The notes under the pieces are model-generated. The model was not told where the DNA came from and did no database searches. It was given only the letters and a program-made list of their open reading frames with translations. The position numbers and the translations under genes are program-made. A DNA stretch of 64,000 nucleotides from Sphingomonas sp. BGYR3 (GTDB taxonomy: Bacteria > Pseudomonadota > Alphaproteobacteria > Sphingomonadales > Sphingomonadaceae): assembly GCF_025153455.1 (NCBI RefSeq), contig NZ_JANZNT010000001.1:1488001-1552000 (forward strand), given 5' to 3'. Positions 36,647-44,602 of the stretch are shown here, piece by piece. Every line of letters starts with the position of its first letter. Position 1 is the stretch's first letter.

Positions 36647-37210
36647 GTGAGCGATTTCGAATTCGTCTTTTCGCTGTTTGGCCTGTTGCTCGGCCTGTCA
36701 CTGGCCGAACTGTTGGGCGGGCTTGCCCGGACGATCGAACGGCGGCTGCGGCCCGGCGGGACGTTCCGCATCGGCTGGCTGACGCCGCTGCTCGCCATCT
36801 TCGTCCTGCTCGACCTCTTGTCCTTCTGGTCGGCGGCGTGGTTCGTGCGCGGGTCGATCGCGGTGACCGGCGAAACGCTGATGTTCGTGACGCTGTTTGC
36901 CGGCGTTTATTATCTTGCCGCGCATCTGGTCTTTCCCGGCGATGCCGACGGCACGCCTGACCTCGATCAGCATTTCTTTCGCGTCCGCCGCATCGTGCTG
37001 GGGGGCATGCTGCTGCTGCTGGCGGCGCAGCTCCTGTTCTATCTGGTCACGCCCGCGCTGGCCCCGGCGCTGTACCGGCCCCTGTCTGTTGTGCTGACGA
37101 TCGTGCTGGCGCTGCTGATCGGGGCGGCGATGATGGTCCGCGGCCCTTATGCGGCGCGCATCATCATGCTGCTGCTGATCGCGCGCTATGTCGTGGTGTA
37201 TCTGCTGTAG
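36647..37210 (+). CDS. Hypothetical multi-pass membrane protein
   Basis: A 187-residue protein with about five hydrophobic helices, beginning with FEFVFSLFGLLLGLSLAELLGGLART. The start is GTG at 36647, preceded by a G-rich stretch; an upstream extension in frame overlaps the NUDIX promoter region and is not protein-like. No recognised family or active-site motif. Confidence 0.75.
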   Translation: MSDFEFVFSLFGLLLGLSLAELLGGLARTIERRLRPGGTFRIGWLTPLLAIFVLLDLLSFWSAAWFVRGSIAVTGETLMFVTLFAGVYYLAAHLVFPGDADGTPDLDQHFFRVRRIVLGGMLLLLAAQLLFYLVTPALAPALYRPLSVVLTIVLALLIGAAMMVRGPYAARIIMLLLIARYVVVYLL

Positions 37211-37242
37211 TCAAAGGGGACCGCCATGTCCCCAAAATGAAA

Positions 37243-37282
37243 GAGGCCGCCGGAGCCTTGCGACAAGGCATCCGGCGACCTC
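37243..37282 (-). terminator. Long hairpin with U-rich tail on the minus strand
   Basis: Three helices stack around a CGA loop: GAGG/CCTC, CGCCGGA/TCCGGCG and GCCTTG/CAAGGC, each pair exact, with single unpaired bases between. Read on the minus strand it is followed by TTTCATTTT. It fits as the terminator of the micro-gene transcript that starts near 37.5 kb. Confidence 0.75.
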
Positions 37283-37417
37283 CGACATGGTCAGCGGCCG
37301 GAGAGCTCCAGCCCGGGAGACCATGCGGACCGCTTGATCGGACCGGCAACCGTTGATTGGGGGAGGATACCCCCCGGCTGCCCCGCGGACGGAGGGCTTC
37401 CGTCCGTGGTCCGGTGC
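37283..37417 (-). ncRNA. Structured 3' region of the micro-gene transcript (candidate regulatory RNA)
   Basis: Between the 18-codon frame and the terminator the minus strand can fold into an 8-bp hairpin (CGGACGGA 37386-37393 with TCCGTCCG 37399-37406) and a GGGGG/CCCCC hairpin (37359-37363 with 37371-37375) whose minus-strand loop holds UAUCCU. CCUCC-containing segments could pair with ribosome sites, as in anti-Shine-Dalgarno sRNAs. This is inference from base pairing only. A 63-codon frame crossing this region (37291-37482) is noted but not accepted. Confidence 0.4.
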
Positions 37418-37474
37418 TTAGCGGCGCGTCTCCCGAACGAACTGAACCGACCCCATTGCTGAACCATGAGACAT
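37418..37474 (-). CDS. 18-residue micropeptide with near-perfect Shine-Dalgarno sequence
   Basis: The frame encodes MSHGSAMGSVQFVRETRR and stops with TAA at 37418. The ATG at 37474 is preceded, at ideal spacing, by an extended ribosome-binding site that is the exact complement of the 16S rRNA 3' end over about 15 bases (see 37476-37490). The peptide is basic at its end and shows no signal or membrane helix. Translation is strongly suggested by the site; a function is not known. It may be a true small protein or a leader peptide for the structured RNA downstream. Confidence 0.6.
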   Translation of the reverse strand: MSHGSAMGSVQFVRETRR

Positions 37475-37475
37475 C

Positions 37476-37490
37476 GGATCACCTCCTTTC
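37476..37490 (-). promoter_or_regulatory. Extended, near-perfect Shine-Dalgarno sequence
   Basis: Minus strand GAAAGGAGGTGATCC, one base before the ATG of the micropeptide, pairs fully with the known 16S 3' tail (GGATCACCTCCTTTC on the plus strand). Ordinary sites in this window match only four to six bases. Confidence 0.8.
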
Positions 37491-37758
37491 GCTAGTTGAA
37501 GCCTAGATGCACCTGCCTGGTGCGACCCGGACTGTGAATCACCGCGAGTCGCAGAACAAGTCTTGTAATTGCACGAAGTTTCCGCGATTCTCCCGCCCCT
37601 GCCCGCACCAGGCGGAACCTCCTGAACGCCCGCTCGATCATGCTGCGCCGCACCCTTGATTTTGTGCGGCTGCGAAGGGATAGTGCGGCATGACGTCGGC
37701 ACTGCCCATTCCCCCCATCGATCGCTGCCCGGCCAGCCGCGCTGGCGGACGATAGGGG
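37491..37758. other. Intergenic region upstream of the micro-gene and the SRPBCC gene
   Basis: About 270 nt between divergent units. It should hold the promoter for the minus-strand micro-gene and for the plus-strand SRPBCC gene. I saw no convincing sigma-factor box; a GGAAAC and a downstream TTGTT on the minus strand only loosely resemble an EcfG promoter and the spacing is wrong. Confidence 0.4.
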
Positions 37759-38193
37759 GTGCCGCCGGCGATCCGCATCACGCTGCTGCGCCGGTTCCGC
37801 ACCGATATCGACCGGTTGATGACGGCATGGACCGATGCGCCGATGCTGGCCCATTGGTGGTCGACGCCGGAACAGCGGGTGATGATTGCCGAAATCGTCG
37901 CGCGCCCCGGCGGGCCGTTCGTCGTCGTCACCTATAGCGCGCGCGAGGGGGAAAAGGCGGATCGCGGCCGGTTTCGCGACGTGCTGGCCCGCGATGCCCT
38001 GATCCTGGAACTGGACGGCACGCCCGCCCGCACGCTGACGCTGCAATTCTGGCCGCTGGGCGACGAGGTCGAACTGACGCTGACCGAACGCCCCTTTGCC
38101 GATCAGGCGACCCGCGATGCGCGAGAGGCAGACTGGATCGCCGGGCTGGACCGGCTGAAAACGCTGGTCGAAGGCGGCACCGTCAGACGGTAA
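37759..38193 (+). CDS. SRPBCC (AHSA1-like) domain protein
   Basis: A 144-residue START/Bet v1-like ligand-binding protein. Typical AHSA1 features: the N-terminal IRITLLRRFRTDIDRLMTAWTDAPMLAHWW, the middle GRFRDVLARDALILELDG, and WIAGLDRLKTLVEGG at the end. The start is GTG at 37759 directly behind GATAGGGG. Its last 11 nt overlap the end of sufA on the opposite strand. Ligand unknown. Confidence 0.8.
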   Translation: MPPAIRITLLRRFRTDIDRLMTAWTDAPMLAHWWSTPEQRVMIAEIVARPGGPFVVVTYSAREGEKADRGRFRDVLARDALILELDGTPARTLTLQFWPLGDEVELTLTERPFADQATRDAREADWIAGLDRLKTLVEGGTVRR

Positions 38194-38539
38194 AGCTCTC
38201 GCCGCACCCGCACGCGCCCTTGGCGTTCGGATTGTTGAACACGAACCCGGCGGTGAAATCGTCCTCCACCCAGTCCATCGTCGATCCGATCAGGTACAGG
38301 ACGGACCCGCCATCGACGAAAAAGGTGCCGCCGGGCGTTTCGATCCGTTCGTCCATCGGGTTGGCAACAGTCACGTAATCGACCGAATAGGCCAGGCCCG
38401 AACAGCCGCGACGCGGCGTGGACAGCTTGACCCCGATCGCCCCTTCCGGCGCGCGGCCCATCAGGTCGGCGATCCGCGCCTCTGCCCGCTGGGTCAGGAT
38501 GACGGCGGCGGGCCGCTGACGGGTGGTGGTTATGGTCAT
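38183..38539 (-). CDS. sufA: A-type iron-sulfur carrier (SufA/HesB family)
   Basis: Carries nascent Fe-S clusters to apo-proteins. The three conserved cysteines lie in RRGCSGLAY and in GACGCGESFTV at the C-terminus; ILTQRAEARIADLM is the usual N-terminal helix. 118 residues. Last gene of the suf operon; its ATG overlaps the stop of sufT by 1 nt (TGATG). Confidence 0.94.
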   Translation of the reverse strand: MTITTTRQRPAAVILTQRAEARIADLMGRAPEGAIGVKLSTPRRGCSGLAYSVDYVTVANPMDERIETPGGTFFVDGGSVLYLIGSTMDWVEDDFTAGFVFNNPNAKGACGCGESFTV

Positions 38540-39018
38540 CACAGCATCCCCAGTTCGAGCCGCGCCTCGTCGCTCATCTTGCCCGGATCCCATGCCGGGT
38601 CCCACACCAGATTGACGTCCGCCATCGACACGCCCGGCACCGCACAGACGCGCAGTTCAACCTCGCCCGGCATGGATTCCGCAACCGGGCAATGCGGCGT
38701 GGTCAGCGTCATCGTCACCACGACATGGCCGCCCTCGGCAATCTCGACATTATAGATCAGGCCCAGGTCATAGATGTTGACCGGGATTTCGGGGTCATAG
38801 ATTTCCTTCAGCGCGTCGATCACCGCTTCGTACAATGCGCCGCCCGGCTCATTGCCGCTTGCCGCCACCGGCTTCTGGTTCAGAAATCCGTCCAGATAGT
38901 CGCGCTTGCGCTCGAATGTGTCGCGCGGGCTTTCCACGGCGGCATCGTCCACGCGCGCCTTGGGCGGCGTTGCGACGGCGTCGACTTCCTCGATTGCGAT
39001 TGGCCGTTCCTCGTTCAT
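38539..39018 (-). CDS. sufT: SufT / MIP18 family (DUF59) Fe-S assembly protein
   Basis: DUF59 protein acting late in Fe-S cluster maturation. The core is ALKEIYDPEIPVNIYDLGLIYNVEIAEGG, then TLTTPHCPVAESMP with the single conserved cysteine, and VNLVWDPAWDPGKMSDEARLELGM at the end. An N-terminal extension of about 60 residues is charged and probably disordered. The ATG at 39018 is 10 nt after the sufS stop. Confidence 0.92.
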   Translation of the reverse strand: MNEERPIAIEEVDAVATPPKARVDDAAVESPRDTFERKRDYLDGFLNQKPVAASGNEPGGALYEAVIDALKEIYDPEIPVNIYDLGLIYNVEIAEGGHVVVTMTLTTPHCPVAESMPGEVELRVCAVPGVSMADVNLVWDPAWDPGKMSDEARLELGML

Positions 39019-39028
39019 CCCGCGAATC

Positions 39029-40240
39029 CTATCCAAAAATCCTGGTCACGCGCTCGATGCCGCGCACCAGCGCCGCCACATCGTCCGCGTCGTTGTACAG
39101 GCCAAAGCTGGCCCGCGCCGTCGCCGGCACATTCAGCAGGTCCATCAGCGGCTGGGCACAATGGTGCCCGGCGCGGATCGCCACGCCTTCTTCGTCCAGG
39201 ATCGTGCCGACATCGTGCGGATGCACGCCCTGAACCTCGAAACTGACGATGCCTGCCGCATCGGCGGGGCCGAACAGCCGCACCGAATTGATCTGCCCCA
39301 GCGCCTCCCGCGTCGCCGTCACCAGCGCCGCCTCATGCGCGTGGATGCGGTCCAGCCCCACATCGTCCACATAATCGATCGCGGCGTGCAGGCCGACCAC
39401 GCCGACGATATGCGGCGTCCCCGCCTCGAACCGGCCCGGCGGCGGGGCATAGGTGGTGCGCTGGAACGTCACCTTGTCGATCATCGCGCCGCCGCCCTGC
39501 ATGGGCTGCATCGCATCCAGCAGTTCGGCCCTGCCCCACAGCACGCCGATGCCGGTCGGGCCGTACAGCTTGTGCCCGGACAGGACATAGAAATCGCAAT
39601 CCAGCGCCCGCACGTCCAGCGCCAGCCGCGGCGCGGCCTGGCACCCGTCCAGCAGCAGCTTTGCGCCGACCGAATGGGCAATCTCCGCCGCACGCGCCGC
39701 GTCCAGCACGGCGCCGGTCACATTGGACACATGGGCCAGCGCGACGATGCGATGTTCCGGCCGGATCATTGCCGCCATCGCGTCCAGATCGATGGCATGA
39801 TCGGGGGTCAGCGGCACCACATCGATCGCAGCGCCCGTCCGCTCGGCCACCATCTGCCACGGCACGATGTTGCTGTGATGCTCCAGCGCGGAAATCAGGA
39901 TGCGGTCGCCGGACTTCAACACATTGGCTGCCCAGCCATGGGCGACCAGGTTGATCCCCTCGGTCGCGCCGCGCACGAACACGCACTCGTCCGGGCTGGC
40001 GGCACCGATGAACCGCGCCACCCGCGCCCGCGCCGCTTCATAGGCAATCGTCATGTCCGCCGACCGGCGATAGACGCCGCGGTGCACCGTGGCATAATCG
40101 GGGCCATAGGCGCGCGCGATCGCATCGATCACCTGCCCCGGCTTTTGCGCCGTCGCGGCGGTATCCAGATAATGCCAGTCGCCGACCCCGGGGAAATCCC
40201 CGCGCAGGGCCAGCGTCTGCGGCGCGGTCATCGTGGTCAC
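39029..40240 (-). CDS. sufS: Cysteine desulfurase SufS
   Basis: PLP-dependent enzyme that releases sulfur from cysteine for cluster assembly. The PLP lysine is K224 in SGHKLYGPTGIGVLWG, and the catalytic cysteine is C361 in RAGHHCAQPLM, in the group II (SufS) loop. GTG at 40240 overlaps the sufD stop by 4 nt; an ATG three codons later (40231) is equally possible. No sufE or sufU partner is found in this operon. Confidence 0.95.
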   Translation of the reverse strand: MTTMTAPQTLALRGDFPGVGDWHYLDTAATAQKPGQVIDAIARAYGPDYATVHRGVYRRSADMTIAYEAARARVARFIGAASPDECVFVRGATEGINLVAHGWAANVLKSGDRILISALEHHSNIVPWQMVAERTGAAIDVVPLTPDHAIDLDAMAAMIRPEHRIVALAHVSNVTGAVLDAARAAEIAHSVGAKLLLDGCQAAPRLALDVRALDCDFYVLSGHKLYGPTGIGVLWGRAELLDAMQPMQGGGAMIDKVTFQRTTYAPPPGRFEAGTPHIVGVVGLHAAIDYVDDVGLDRIHAHEAALVTATREALGQINSVRLFGPADAAGIVSFEVQGVHPHDVGTILDEEGVAIRAGHHCAQPLMDLLNVPATARASFGLYNDADDVAALVRGIERVTRIFG

Positions 40241-40989
40241 AGCATCGCCTCCAGCTGCGCCTGCGCCGCCGCGTCCAGCGCCTCGCCCGCATCACCGGCC
40301 GCTGCAAATGCCTCGGCCAGGAACGCCTGCAGCATCAGCCGCTTGGCAACCTCAGGCGGGATACCGCGCGCGGCCATGTAGAACAGGCCGGACTTGTCCA
40401 GTTCGCCCACCGTCGCGCCATGCGCGCATTTCACGTCGTCGGCGAAAATCTCCAGCTGCGGCACCGCATTGGCCGTTGCCGTCCGGTCGAGCAGCATCGA
40501 CTTCACCGACTGGCTGCCATCCGTCTTCTGCGCATGGCGCGCCACGCGCACCGCGCCGATATAGCTGCCGGTCGCCCGGCCGGACAGGACGTTGCGCACC
40601 GTCTGATTGCTCGTCGCCTCAGGCTCGACGTGATAGACGTCCGTCACGATTTCCAGCGTCTGTTCGCCCGAACCCAGGATCGCGCCGCCCAGTTCGAAAT
40701 GGCTGCCCCGCGACAGCCGCACGCTGATCGACAGGCGGCCATAATCGCATCCGGAAACCAGTGCCTGAACGTTCAGGCGCGCGCCCGCGCCCAGCTCTGC
40801 CTGAATGGCGCGCACGGCCACGCCGTCCACCGGCTCCAGCGCGGGGATCAGCAGCGTCTGTGCCTCGCCCGCCGGAACCACGATGTGCTCCGGCGCATCG
40901 GCCAGCGGCCAGACGCGGGCCAGCGCATCCAGATCGGCATAGCGCCAGCTTTCGTCCCGGCGCGTGGGCAGGGTCAGCGCGTCGGTCAC
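40237..40989 (-). CDS. sufD: SufD, short form
   Basis: Scaffold subunit of the SufBCD complex, 250 residues, much shorter than E. coli SufD (423), so it keeps mainly the beta-helical core and C-terminal helices. The conserved VKCAHGATVGELDKSGLFYMAARG segment with the functionally important histidine is present, as is the C-terminal helical region. Upstream it overlaps sufC by 4 nt. Confidence 0.92.
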   Translation of the reverse strand: MTDALTLPTRRDESWRYADLDALARVWPLADAPEHIVVPAGEAQTLLIPALEPVDGVAVRAIQAELGAGARLNVQALVSGCDYGRLSISVRLSRGSHFELGGAILGSGEQTLEIVTDVYHVEPEATSNQTVRNVLSGRATGSYIGAVRVARHAQKTDGSQSVKSMLLDRTATANAVPQLEIFADDVKCAHGATVGELDKSGLFYMAARGIPPEVAKRLMLQAFLAEAFAAAGDAGEALDAAAQAQLEAML

Positions 40990-41729
40990 GCCGCCACCCC
41001 GGCATAACCTTCGCGCTCCAGCTCCAGCGCCAGTTCCGGCCCGCCCGAACGGACGATCCGGCCATCGGCCAGCACATGCACGAAATCGGGCTGAACATAA
41101 TCCAGCAGCCGCTGATAATGGGTGATCAGGATCACCGCCTTGTCGGGCCGGCGCATGATGCGGTTGATCCCCTCGCCCACCGCCTTCAGCGCGTCGATGT
41201 CCAGGCCGCTGTCGGTTTCATCAAGGATGGCCAGCCGGGGGTCGATGATCCCCATCTGCACCATCTCGTTGCGCTTCTTCTCGCCGCCGGAAAAGCCGAC
41301 ATTCACCGGGCGCTTCAGCATTTCGGGGTCCATCCCGATCGCCTGCGCCTGCGCGCGGGCCAGCTTGATGAACTCCGCGCCCGACAATGGTGCCTTGTCC
41401 CGCCCCTTGCGCTGCGCGTTCAGCGCCTCGCGCACGAATTGCAGGTTGGATACGCCGGGCACCTCGACCGGATACTGGAACCCCAGGAACAGCCCGGCGG
41501 CGGCCCGCTCATGCGGCTCCAGTTCCAGCAGGTCGGCCCCGGCAAAGGTCACCGATCCCTCGGTCACATCATAGCCCGGCCGGCCGCCCAGCACATAGCC
41601 GAGCGTGGATTTGCCCGCGCCGTTCGGGCCCATGATCGCATGGACCTCGCCCGCGTTCACGGTCAGGGACAGGCTCTTCAAAATGGCCTTGCCATCGATT
41701 TCGGCGTGCAGGTTATCGATCGTCAGCAC
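40986..41729 (-). CDS. sufC: SufC, Fe-S assembly ATPase
   Basis: ABC-type soluble ATPase of the SufBCD scaffold. Walker A GPNGAGKST, the SufC-type FLGFQYPVEVPGV, signature FSGGEKKRNEM, and Walker B LAILDETDSGLDIDALK are all present. The start is unclear: I place it at GTG 41729 (MLTIDNLHAEI, as usual in the family), overlapping the preceding gene by 17 nt; GTG 41741 or TTG 41750 would add a few residues. Confidence 0.94.
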   Translation of the reverse strand: MLTIDNLHAEIDGKAILKSLSLTVNAGEVHAIMGPNGAGKSTLGYVLGGRPGYDVTEGSVTFAGADLLELEPHERAAAGLFLGFQYPVEVPGVSNLQFVREALNAQRKGRDKAPLSGAEFIKLARAQAQAIGMDPEMLKRPVNVGFSGGEKKRNEMVQMGIIDPRLAILDETDSGLDIDALKAVGEGINRIMRRPDKAVILITHYQRLLDYVQPDFVHVLADGRIVRSGGPELALELEREGYAGVAA

Positions 41730-42288
41730 TGGGGATCTCACTTCGTCCAAAAGGATTGAGCCGGTCGTCCGGCCGTTCTTGCGTATTCGTCACCGGTCCG
41801 ATCTGGATGCCGGGTGCGCCGGTTGCGGGGCGCGGCGGCGGGGGCAGTTTGCCCAGCCGGTCCGCCGACTGGCCCTCGCCCTCGCGCAGCGCCGGGCCGG
41901 TCGCGGGCAGGGGCCTGGCTTCCGGCTTCAGGATCGCGCCGATGGCCAGGTTGGGCGCGGCAATCACCTCCGGCTTCGGCGCCGCGGCAACCCGGCCCTC
42001 GATCTTGTCGCCGCAGAATGTCTCGCCGCCCTCGATCGTCACGCAATCGGGCAGGCTGCCGCACGCCTTTGCATCCAGCCGCCGGACGCCCGACGATACG
42101 AACACCCGGCAATTGTGCAGCCGACCATCGACGCCCTTGTCGAACACCAGCGCGATCTTGCCCACCGTCGCACTGACGACGATGTCCTCGCCGGTGTCGA
42201 CGGGCGGGGGCGCTTCCTGCGCCACGGGTGCAGCATCCTGCAGCATGGCACCACCGCCAAGCGATACTGCGATCATCGCGGCGATCAT
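41713..42288 (-). CDS. Suf-operon secreted protein B (paralogue of the preceding gene)
   Basis: A 191-residue protein with a signal-like N-terminus (MIAAMIAVSLGGGAMLQDA), then PPPVDTGEDIVVSATVGKIAL and NCRVFVSSGVRRLDAKACGSLPDC, and a Pro-rich C-terminal tail. The first part matches its upstream neighbour residue by residue (PPVD.G.DIVV.A, CRV..SSG, D..AC), so the two arose by duplication. The ATG overlaps the stop of that neighbour (ATGA). No known Suf protein resembles it; function unknown. Confidence 0.8.
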   Translation of the reverse strand: MIAAMIAVSLGGGAMLQDAAPVAQEAPPPVDTGEDIVVSATVGKIALVFDKGVDGRLHNCRVFVSSGVRRLDAKACGSLPDCVTIEGGETFCGDKIEGRVAAAPKPEVIAAPNLAIGAILKPEARPLPATGPALREGEGQSADRLGKLPPPPRPATGAPGIQIGPVTNTQERPDDRLNPFGRSEIPSADDR

Positions 42289-42608
42289 TGCGCCGTCTCC
42301 ACCGGCGCCATCCCGGCACGGCGCGCGCGATAAAAGGCAAGCGTGCGCTTGGTTGCACACGCTTCCAGCGGATCCGACTTGCGATTGCCTTCACTCAGGC
42401 ATTCGGCCACGGCCTGACACGCAAAGCCGTCGATCGCCGGATCACCGCTCGATTCCCGCACGCGGCATTTGCGCAGCACATCGCCCTTGCGGCTGAGGCT
42501 CAGCTTGATCCGCTTCATCCGCTCGGCCACGACGACGATGTCCGCACCGTCATCGACGGGCGGCGCACCATCCTGAACCGATGCCAGCAGGATCAGCGGC
42601 AACAGCAT
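42285..42608 (-). CDS. Suf-operon secreted protein A
   Basis: A 107-residue protein with a short hydrophobic start ([15 protein letters not shown]), then PPVDDGADIVVVAERMKRIKLSL and KCRVRESSGDPAIDGFACQAVAECL, with four cysteines in total. Homologous to the next gene. Its ATG overlaps the sufB stop by 1 nt (TGATG), so it must be translated with sufB. Sequence suggests export; a link to Fe-S assembly is only positional. Confidence 0.8.
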   Translation of the reverse strand: MLLPLILLASVQDGAPPVDDGADIVVVAERMKRIKLSLSRKGDVLRKCRVRESSGDPAIDGFACQAVAECLSEGNRKSDPLEACATKRTLAFYRARRAGMAPVETAQ

Positions 42609-44071
42609 CACCCCACCGATCCTTCCAGCGAGATGCCAAGCAGCTTCTGCGCCTCGACCGCGAACTCCATCGGCAATTGCTGCAGCACCTCCCGCGCAAA
42701 ACCGTTGACGATCAGCGCCACGGCGGCCTCCTGATCCAGCCCGCGCTGCATGGCATAGAACAGCTGATCCTCGCTGATCTTGCTGGTCGTCGCCTCATGC
42801 TCGATCTGCGCGCTGGGGTTGCGCACCTCGATATAGGGGACGGTGTGCGCGCCGCACTGATCGCCCAGCAGCAGCGAATCGCACTGGGTGAAATTGCGCA
42901 CCCCCTCTGCACCCGGCGCCACGCGCACCAGCCCGCGATAGGTATTGTCGCTGCGACCCGCGCTGATCCCCTTGGACACGATGGTCGACCGCGTGCCCTT
43001 GCCGTTGTGGATCATCTTGGTGCCGGTGTCGGCCTGTTGCCGGCCGTTGGTCACCGCGACGGAATAAAACTCGCCGACGCTGTTCTCGCCGTTCAGCACG
43101 CAGCTGGGGTATTTCCAGGTGATCGCGCTGCCGGTTTCGACCTGCGTCCAGCTGACCTTGGAATTGCGGCCCTGACACAGCGCCCGCTTGGTCACGAAGT
43201 TATAGATGCCGCCGACGCCATTCTCGTCGCCGGGATACCAGTTCTGCACCGTCGAATATTTGATCTCGGCATCGTCCAGCGCGACCAGCTCGACCACGGC
43301 GGCATGCAGCTGGTTCTCGTCGCGCATCGGCGCGGTGCAGCCTTCCAGATAGGAGACATACGCGCCCTTGTCGGCGACGATCAGCGTGCGTTCGAACTGG
43401 CCGGTATTTTCGGCATTGATCCGGAAATAGGTGCTCAGCTCCATCGGGCAGCGCACGCCCTCCGGCACATAGACGAACGTCCCGTCCGAAAAGACCGCGC
43501 AGTTCAATGCCGCGAAATAATTGTCATGCTGCGGCACCACCTTGCCCAGCCATTTGCGGACCAGCTCGGGATATTCCCGGATCGCCTCGCTGATCGACCG
43601 AAAGATGACGCCCGCTTCTTCCAGCTCCTTGCGGAACGTGGTCGCCACCGACACGCTGTCGAACACGGCATCCACCGCGATCTTGCGCGCGCCCTCGACG
43701 CCGGCCAGCACCTTCTGCTCCTCCAGCGGGATGCCCAGCTTTTCATAGGTGCGCCGGATTTCCGGATCGAGCTCGTCCAGCGACGCGATCGTCTTTTTCT
43801 GCTTCGGCTCGGCGTAGTAATATGCGTCCTGATAATCGATCGGCGGCACGTTCAGCTTGGCCCAGTCGGGTGCCTCCATCGTCTGCCACAACCGGAACGC
43901 CTTCAGCCGCCAGTCGAGCATCCATTCCGGCTCGTCCTTCTTGGCGCTGATATAGCGGACGGTATCCTCGCTCAGCCCCTTGGGCGCGAACTCCTGTTCG
44001 ACATCGGTGGCAAAGCCCCATTCATACTTCTTGTTCGCGGCGGCGATCGCCTCGGCATTCTTGGTGGCCAT
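42608..44071 (-). CDS. sufB: SufB, Fe-S cluster scaffold
   Basis: Scaffold protein of the Suf system, 487 residues from ATG 44071. Conserved stretches are [92 protein letters not shown] and [23 protein letters not shown]. The start is 2 nt after the stop of the rrf2 gene. With sufC and sufD it makes the ATP-dependent assembly complex. Confidence 0.95.
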   Translation of the reverse strand: MATKNAEAIAAANKKYEWGFATDVEQEFAPKGLSEDTVRYISAKKDEPEWMLDWRLKAFRLWQTMEAPDWAKLNVPPIDYQDAYYYAEPKQKKTIASLDELDPEIRRTYEKLGIPLEEQKVLAGVEGARKIAVDAVFDSVSVATTFRKELEEAGVIFRSISEAIREYPELVRKWLGKVVPQHDNYFAALNCAVFSDGTFVYVPEGVRCPMELSTYFRINAENTGQFERTLIVADKGAYVSYLEGCTAPMRDENQLHAAVVELVALDDAEIKYSTVQNWYPGDENGVGGIYNFVTKRALCQGRNSKVSWTQVETGSAITWKYPSCVLNGENSVGEFYSVAVTNGRQQADTGTKMIHNGKGTRSTIVSKGISAGRSDNTYRGLVRVAPGAEGVRNFTQCDSLLLGDQCGAHTVPYIEVRNPSAQIEHEATTSKISEDQLFYAMQRGLDQEAAVALIVNGFAREVLQQLPMEFAVEAQKLLGISLEGSVG

Positions 44072-44073
44072 GC

Positions 44074-44505
44074 TCAGATTCCGTTCGCTTGCAATGCGGG
44101 CGTGGAAGAAAGGGTGGCCAGGCTGATCCCGGCCAGTGCGCCGCGAACGGCGCCGTTGACGCTTGGCCAGTGCGGCCTGACCCGGCACTCGGCCTCGACT
44201 GCGCAGTCATTGCGGCCATGTTCGACACATGCGGTCATCGCGATCGGCCCTTCGATCGCCTCGATGATATCGGCCAGCGTGATGGCGGCGGGCGGGCGCG
44301 ACAGGCGAAACCCGCCGCCCGTCCCGCGGGTACTTTCGATCAGCCCGGCCGCGGACAGGCGGCTGACCAGCTTTTGCACGGTCGGCAGCGGCAGGCCGGT
44401 TTCCTCGCTCAGGATCGTGGCGTTCAACCGGCCGGAAACGCCGCAATGGCGGGCGGCGGCGGCAAGCATCACGACAGCGTAATCGGACTGGGCGGACAGG
44501 CGCAT
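44074..44505 (-). CDS. Rrf2-family transcriptional regulator of the suf operon
   Basis: A 143-residue winged-helix regulator beginning [19 protein letters not shown], with [38 protein letters not shown] as the DNA-binding region and three cysteines in [15 protein letters not shown], a likely Fe-S binding site. First gene of the suf operon, so it is probably an Fe-S responsive autoregulator (SufR/IscR-like). A perfect dyad lies just upstream. Confidence 0.92.
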   Translation of the reverse strand: MRLSAQSDYAVVMLAAAARHCGVSGRLNATILSEETGLPLPTVQKLVSRLSAAGLIESTRGTGGGFRLSRPPAAITLADIIEAIEGPIAMTACVEHGRNDCAVEAECRVRPHWPSVNGAVRGALAGISLATLSSTPALQANGI

Positions 44506-44522
44506 TTTGCGAGTGGTTCTCA

Positions 44523-44545
44523 AATCGGATCAATTCGTTCCGATT
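44523..44545 (-). promoter_or_regulatory. Inverted repeat upstream of the suf operon
   Basis: AATCGGA (44523-44529) and TCCGATT (44539-44545) are exact inverted repeats with 9 bases between, 18-40 nt before the rrf2 start. The spacing suits a dimeric regulator. A role as operator for the Rrf2 protein encoded just downstream is inferred from position; it does not match the E. coli IscR type 1 consensus closely. Confidence 0.5.
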
Positions 44546-44602
44546 AGGCAGATGGGCGCTTTGCCCCGCTTCGTCAACCGCCCGCCGCCGGGAAATGGCC
44601 GC

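Noticed and set aside
37291..37482. 63-codon frame overlapping the micropeptide
   Set aside because: Its GTG start lies inside the Shine-Dalgarno sequence and its first ATG is too far from it; the structured GC-rich sequence explains the openness.
37540..37600. EcfG-type promoter before the micro-gene
   Set aside because: GGAAAC and a TTGTT are present but sequence and spacing do not fit the GGAAC-N16/17-GTT pattern.
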